From assembly GCA_963764585.1 (NCBI GenBank), contig CAVXTB010000003.1, forward strand, positions 1,302,001-1,366,000: DNA of 64,000 bases. The letters are read 5' to 3'. The number at the start of each line of letters is the position of its first letter. The first letter of the stretch is position 1. Shown here piece by piece: positions 59,836 to 64,000 of this stretch. Source of the DNA: JAOPZW01 sp963764585 (lineage in GTDB: Bacteria; Actinomycetota; Thermoleophilia; Solirubrobacterales; Solirubrobacteraceae). Under the pieces are notes generated by a model. It did not search any database. It saw only the letters and a list, made by a program, of their open reading frames with translations, and was not told the DNA's origin. The position numbers and the translations under genes are program-made.

Positions 59836-61009
59836 GCAGACAACCCTAACGCCGACCCCCGAGCAGACTGCGCTGCAGACGCGCGCCCGCGCGTTCGTCG
59901 AGGAGGTGCTGATGCCGCTCGAGGAGCAGGCCGAGCGCGCGCGCGGGCGCCTGGATGCAGACCGCATCGAGGAGATCCGCCGCGAGGCGATCGCCCGCCG
60001 CCTGGCCGGTGGCCTGCACGCCGTCGAGCACGGCGGTCAGGGCTGGAGCCACGTCGAGTGGTTCCTCGTCGAGGAGCAGTTCGGCCGCTCGACGAACGCG
60101 CTGTCCTGGCACGTGCCGAGCGCCTACAACGTCCTCGCCCACGGCACGCCGGCGCAGATCGACCGCTACCTCAAGCCGGCGCTGCGCGGCGAGCTGCACG
60201 ACGCCTATGCGGTGACCGAGGAGCACGCCGGCTCGGACCCGTCGCGGATCGCCACCACCGCCACGCGCACCGACGCCGGCTGGCGCATCGACGGCGAGAA
60301 GTGGTTCGTCACCTACGGCGACGTCGCCGCCGTGTACATCGTCATGGCGATGGCGCTCGTCGACGGCGAGCGGCTGCCGACGCTGTTCCTCGTCGAGCGC
60401 GGCACGCCGGGCATCGAGGTCGTCGACGACCCGCCGTTCACCCACAGCTACCCGCACGGCCACCCGACGCTGCGCTTCGCCGGCGTCGAGGTCTCCGACG
60501 AGGCGATCGTCGGCGGCCTGGGCGGCGGCGACGAGCTGCAGCGCGGCTGGTTCGCCGAGGAGCGCATCGGCATCGCGGCGCGGGGCGTGGGCGCGATGTG
60601 GCGGCTCATCGAGGAGACCACCGCCTGGGCGCTGCAGCGCGAGCAGGGCGGGCAGCGGATCATGGACTACCAGGGCGTCTCGTTCCCGCTGGCCGACTCG
60701 GCGGCCGACGCCGCCGCCGGGCGCCTGCTCGGCCTCGAGGTCGCGCGCCTGGCCGACACCGACGCCGACCCCAAGATCGTGCACGCCAAGGCGTCGATGG
60801 CCAAGCTCTTCGTCAGCGAGGCGGCCAACCGCTGCGCCGATCGCGCCGTGCAGATCTTCGGCGGGCGTGGCTACATGCGCACGAACGTCGCCGAGCGCCT
60901 GTGGCGCGAGCTGCGCGTGGACCGCATCTGGGAGGGCACGAGCGAGATCCAGCGCCTGATCGTGGCGCGCGCGCTCGAGCGTCGCGGCGTGGAGCGCGTG
61001 CTGCACTGA
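59834..61009 (+). CDS. Acyl-CoA dehydrogenase, 391 aa
   Basis: N-terminal helical domain (TPEQTALQTRARAFVEEVLM), FAD-binding AYAVTEEHAGSDPSRIATTA and WRIDGEKWFVTYGDVAAVYI, then the C-terminal domain with QIFGGRGYMRTNVAERLWRE and IWEGTSEIQRLIVARALERR. Oxidises an acyl-CoA to the 2-enoyl-CoA; electron acceptor not encoded nearby. Start ATG 59834, no clear promoter. First of a run with the CoA ligase and second FAD enzyme. Confidence 0.93.
   Translation: MQTTLTPTPEQTALQTRARAFVEEVLMPLEEQAERARGRLDADRIEEIRREAIARRLAGGLHAVEHGGQGWSHVEWFLVEEQFGRSTNALSWHVPSAYNVLAHGTPAQIDRYLKPALRGELHDAYAVTEEHAGSDPSRIATTATRTDAGWRIDGEKWFVTYGDVAAVYIVMAMALVDGERLPTLFLVERGTPGIEVVDDPPFTHSYPHGHPTLRFAGVEVSDEAIVGGLGGGDELQRGWFAEERIGIAARGVGAMWRLIEETTAWALQREQGGQRIMDYQGVSFPLADSAADAAAGRLLGLEVARLADTDADPKIVHAKASMAKLFVSEAANRCADRAVQIFGGRGYMRTNVAERLWRELRVDRIWEGTSEIQRLIVARALERRGVERVLH
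59843..59848 (-). promoter_or_regulatory. Possible -10 box TAGGGT of the TetR gene
   Basis: Minus-strand TAGGGT, seven bases, ATA 59835. Supports a leaderless start there; it lies inside the coding start of the divergent gene. Confidence 0.35.
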
Positions 61010-61011
61010 GC

Positions 61012-63057
61012 ATGGACCTGACCCCGCTCCTCGCCCCGCGCTCGATCGCGGTCGTCGGTGCCACAAGCCGCAAGGGCACCTACGCCGACGAGACGCTGCG
61101 CAACCTCAAGCGAATCGGCTTCGACGGCAGAGTGTGGGGCGTGCACCCGACGCGCCGGCGCGCACACGGTCGCGTGTGCGTGCCGGCGGTCGTGGACCTG
61201 CCCGAGCCCGTCGACGCGGTCGTCGTCGCCATCCCGGCCGAGGGCGTGCCCGACGTGGTCGAGCAGGCGGGCGCCCGCGGGTGCGGCGGCGCGGTCGTCT
61301 ACGGAGCGGGGTTCGCCGAGACGCCCGACGGCGCGGCGCTGCAAGCCGCGCTGCGCGACGCGGCGCTGCGCCACGACCTGCCCGTGTGCGGGCCCAACTG
61401 CGACGGGATCGTTGCGCTGCACGCGCGCGCGGCGCTGTGGGGCGACGCCTTCGTCGCGCGCGAGCCCGGCCCCGTCGCGGTGGTCTCGCAGAGCGGCAAC
61501 GTCGCGGTCAACGCGCTTGCCGCGGTCCGCGGCCTGCGCCTGCACACCGTGGTGTCGTGCGGCAACCAGGCGGTCGTCGACGCGACCGACTGGCTGCACG
61601 CGCTCGCCCGGACCGATGGCGTGCGCTCGGTCGCGCTCTTCCTGGAGGCCGACGGCGACGGCGCGCGGTTGTGCGAGGCGCTGGCCGGCTGCGCCGAGGC
61701 CGGCGTCGGCGTGGCCGTGCTGAAGGTCGGCGCCTCGGCGGCCGGCGCCAGCGCGGCCGCCGCACACACCGGCGCGATCGCCGGCGACCACGCCGCCTTC
61801 CGCGCGCTCGTCGAGGAGGCCGGGGCCGCCTGGGCGCACGACGTCCACGACCTGCTCGAGCTGGCCAAGGCGCTCGCCGTCCCGCACGCGCGGCCCCGCG
61901 GCGACGGCGGCCTCGCGATCCTCACCTGCTCGGGGGGCGACTCGGGGCTCGGCGCCGACGAGGCCCAGCGCCGCGACCTCGCGCTGCCGGCGCTCGCGCC
62001 CAGGACGCGCAAGCGCGTGCGCGCGCTGCTGCCCGCCGCGGCGACGGTCGCCAACCCGCTCGACTACACCGCGATGATCTGGGGCGAGGTCGCCACGCTG
62101 CGCGACACCGTCGTCGCGGTCGGCGAGGACCCGGCCGTCGACCACGTGCTCGTCTTCTACGACCAGCCGCCGGGCCTGGAGGGCGCGGTCGGCGAGAGCT
62201 GGGATGCCGTGCGCGAGGGGATCCGCGCGGGCGCGGCGGCGAGCCCGGTGCCGACGCTCGTCGCCTCGACGCTGCCCGAGCTGCTCGACGACGACGCGGC
62301 AGCCGAGTTCGCGCGCGCCGGCATTGCCGCCGTCGCGGGGCTGCGCACCGCGCTGGCCTGCGCGGCCGCGCTGCGCCACCCGCCGGGCGATGCCGCGCGC
62401 CTGCGCGCGATCGCCGCCGCGGCCGCGCCCAGCGCGCCGGGGACGTGGCTCGACGAGGCGAGCGCCAAGGCGCTGCTGGCCGGCGCGGGCATCCGCGTGC
62501 CGCCGGGCCGTATCGCGCGCGACGAGGACGACGCCGCGGAGATCTTCGTGCGCCTCGGCCGCCCGGTCGCCCTCAAGCTCGTCGCCGAAGGGCTGCGCCA
62601 CAAGACCGCGGCGGGCGCCGTCGCGCTCGGCCTCGACGACGAGCGCAACGTGCGCTGGGCCTACCGCGACCTGGTGCGCAACAACGGCCACGGCGGCGAG
62701 GTGCTCGTCGAGGCGATGGCGCCCCCCGGGGTCGAGCTGCTGGTCAGCGCACGCCGCGACGCCGTCGTGCCGGTGCTCACGGTCGGGCTGGGCGGCGTGT
62801 GGACGGAGGTCTTCGGCGATGCGGCGGTGGTGCCGCTGCCCGCCGACCCCGAGCGCGTCGAGCGCACGCTGCTGTCGCTGCGCGCTGCGCCGCTGCTCGA
62901 CGGGGTCGACGTGGCCGCCGCCGCCGCGCTGGCCGCGCGCGTCGGTGCGCTGCTGCTCGAGCGCGACCTCGAGCTGATCGAGCTCAACCCCGTGCTGGTC
63001 AACGCGCGCGGCGCGGTCGCCGTCGACGCCCTCGTCAGAACAGGAGCCCAGAGATGA
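61012..63057 (+). CDS. ADP-forming acyl-CoA synthetase (fused alpha-beta, acetate-CoA ligase type), 681 aa
   Basis: Order: CoA-binding domain (LLAPRSIAVVGATSRKGTYA), succinyl-CoA synthetase-like domain with GPVAVVSQSGNVAVNAL, phospho-His region AHTGAIAGDHAAFRALVEEA, a linker and a C-terminal ATP-grasp domain from about 480 (WLDEASAKALLAGAGIRVPP, LKLVAEGLRHKTAAGAVALG). Family enzymes interconvert acyl-CoA + ADP + Pi and acid + ATP. Here it probably activates the pathway acid or harvests ATP. Two bases after the dehydrogenase stop; its end overlaps the next ATG. Confidence 0.92.
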   Translation: MDLTPLLAPRSIAVVGATSRKGTYADETLRNLKRIGFDGRVWGVHPTRRRAHGRVCVPAVVDLPEPVDAVVVAIPAEGVPDVVEQAGARGCGGAVVYGAGFAETPDGAALQAALRDAALRHDLPVCGPNCDGIVALHARAALWGDAFVAREPGPVAVVSQSGNVAVNALAAVRGLRLHTVVSCGNQAVVDATDWLHALARTDGVRSVALFLEADGDGARLCEALAGCAEAGVGVAVLKVGASAAGASAAAAHTGAIAGDHAAFRALVEEAGAAWAHDVHDLLELAKALAVPHARPRGDGGLAILTCSGGDSGLGADEAQRRDLALPALAPRTRKRVRALLPAAATVANPLDYTAMIWGEVATLRDTVVAVGEDPAVDHVLVFYDQPPGLEGAVGESWDAVREGIRAGAAASPVPTLVASTLPELLDDDAAAEFARAGIAAVAGLRTALACAAALRHPPGDAARLRAIAAAAAPSAPGTWLDEASAKALLAGAGIRVPPGRIARDEDDAAEIFVRLGRPVALKLVAEGLRHKTAAGAVALGLDDERNVRWAYRDLVRNNGHGGEVLVEAMAPPGVELLVSARRDAVVPVLTVGLGGVWTEVFGDAAVVPLPADPERVERTLLSLRAAPLLDGVDVAAAAALAARVGALLLERDLELIELNPVLVNARGAVAVDALVRTGAQR

Positions 63058-64000
63058 ACGCCATCGCAGCCAAGCTCGGCGAGGTCGGCCTGCCGGCGCC
63101 GGTGAGCGAGCTCGCCGCGCGCGAGTGGGACGCCGTCGTCGTCGGCGGCGGCCACAACGGCCTCACCGCGGCCGCCTACCTGGCGCGCGCCGGCAGCTCG
63201 GTGCTCGTCCTCGAGCGCCGCGAGCGCCTCGGCGGCGCCTGCACGCTCGAGCGCCCGTTCGCCGACGAGCGCTACGTCGTCAGCCCGTGCGCCTACGTCG
63301 TCGGCCTGCTCGACGAGCTCGTGATCTCAGAGCTCGACCTGCGCCGTCGCGGCTTCGAGTGCTACGTCGCCGACCCCAACCTGTGGGTGCCGTTCGAGGA
63401 CGGCACCGCGTTCGGGCAGTGGCTCGACGACGCGCGCACGCAGGCCAACCTGGAGGCGCTCGGCGTCTCGGCGCGCGACATCGACGGCTACTGGGCCTAC
63501 GAGCACCTCTTCGACGCGATCCGCCGCAAGCTGCGCACCGGCGCGCGCGACTCGTGGGTGGGGGAGACCCCGACGCGCGCGGAGATCGAGGAGCTGCTCG
63601 ACGGCGAGCAGACGATGCTCGACGTCGTCTACCGCGCGTCGATCGCCGAGGTGCTCGACGACCACATGGACGACCAGCGCCTCAAGGACGCGCTCTTCGG
63701 GCAGGGCGTGATCGCCGCCTACGGAGGCCCGAAGGACGAGGGCACCGCCTCGATCAAGCTCATGCACTTCCAGGGCGACCTCGAGGGCCAGGGCCCGGTG
63801 TGGGGCTACGTCAAGGGCGGGATGGGGATGGTCAGCTTCGCGCTGGCCGATGCCGCCCAGGAGGCGGGCGCGGTGCTCGCCTGCGGCGTGCCGGTCGCGG
63901 CGATCGTGCCGGAGGAGGGCGTCGTGCTGGAGGACGGCACGCGCATCCGCGCGCGCACCGTCGTCTGCAATGCCGACCCGAAGGTCGCGCTGCGCCTGCT
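63054..64000 (+). CDS. FAD-dependent oxidoreductase, phytoene desaturase-like, N-terminal part
   Basis: Second CrtI-like enzyme of the cluster, cut by the window end after 315 codons. Start region: about 25 residues, then WDAVVVGGGHNGLTAAAYLA, LERRERLGGACTLERPFADE and YVKGGMGMVSFALADAAQEA. It shares the layout of the enzyme at 52174-53835 (GGGHNGLTAAAYL versus GAGHNGLTAAAYL) but is clearly divergent. ATG overlaps the CoA-ligase stop. Substrate unknown. Confidence 0.9.
   Translation, partial: MNAIAAKLGEVGLPAPVSELAAREWDAVVVGGGHNGLTAAAYLARAGSSVLVLERRERLGGACTLERPFADERYVVSPCAYVVGLLDELVISELDLRRRGFECYVADPNLWVPFEDGTAFGQWLDDARTQANLEALGVSARDIDGYWAYEHLFDAIRRKLRTGARDSWVGETPTRAEIEELLDGEQTMLDVVYRASIAEVLDDHMDDQRLKDALFGQGVIAAYGGPKDEGTASIKLMHFQGDLEGQGPVWGYVKGGMGMVSFALADAAQEAGAVLACGVPVAAIVPEEGVVLEDGTRIRARTVVCNADPKVALRL

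Overview
This window is very GC-rich, gene-dense DNA with GTG starts as common as ATG and pervasive 1-4 nt stop/start overlaps. The order ffh-rpsP-KH-rimM-trmD-rplS-lepB-rnhB ... yraN/comM-dprA ... xerC-whiG-like sigma is the classic actinobacterial neighbourhood. With the many short TANNNT boxes 6-10 nt before start codons, it points to a deep-branching Actinobacteriota, most likely Thermoleophilia/Solirubrobacterales. The lineage is inferred, not proven.

Layout. 1-3.6 kb: tail of an SPFH protein, then a MacB-type ABC exporter with an SRPBCC protein. 4.2-9.4 kb: four tandem NarL-type histidine kinase genes (an A-B-A'-B' duplication in which A, A' and B' look catalytically degenerate), one response regulator and an O-methyltransferase. 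9.5-14.9 kb: SRP/ribosome/tRNA-modification/secretion block. 15-19.5 kb: PhyH dioxygenase, divergent yraN and comM, dprA and two coupled small membrane proteins. 19.5-27.9 kb: thiD, ilvD, a hydrolase, a HAD phosphatase, an acyltransferase/epimerase pair and an L,D-transpeptidase. 28-37.6 kb: xerC, a WhiG/FliA-type sigma factor, cupin-TPR, VOC, MarR, an EF-G paralogue lacking key GTPase residues, RNase HI and a GspE/PilB ATPase.

37.8-48.8 kb is all minus strand. A Kdp potassium pump operon (microprotein-kdpF-kdpA-kdpC-kdpB-KdpD sensor half-Usp) is separated from the KdpD kinase half and kdpE by an arsenic/chromate operon (ArsR-ArsC fusion, VOC, ChrA). 48.8-50.4 kb: CorA and GNAT. A 517-bp non-coding gap full of hairpins follows.

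51-64 kb is an accessory-looking catabolic cluster: a Rieske oxygenase, two phytoene-desaturase-like FAD enzymes (the second cut by the window end), a polyamine-type ABC importer, a TetR regulator fused to a hotdog thioesterase domain, a second TetR, an acyl-CoA dehydrogenase and an ADP-forming acyl-CoA synthetase. Together they suggest import of a small (perhaps cationic) substrate, Rieske oxidation, CoA activation and dehydrogenation. The substrate is unknown.

Two genes carry an apparent one-base frame change in GC-rich low-complexity sequence: the rplS tail, exactly at CCC-TGA, and the solute-binding protein, in a CGG run. No tRNA, rRNA, CRISPR array or insertion sequence was recognised.
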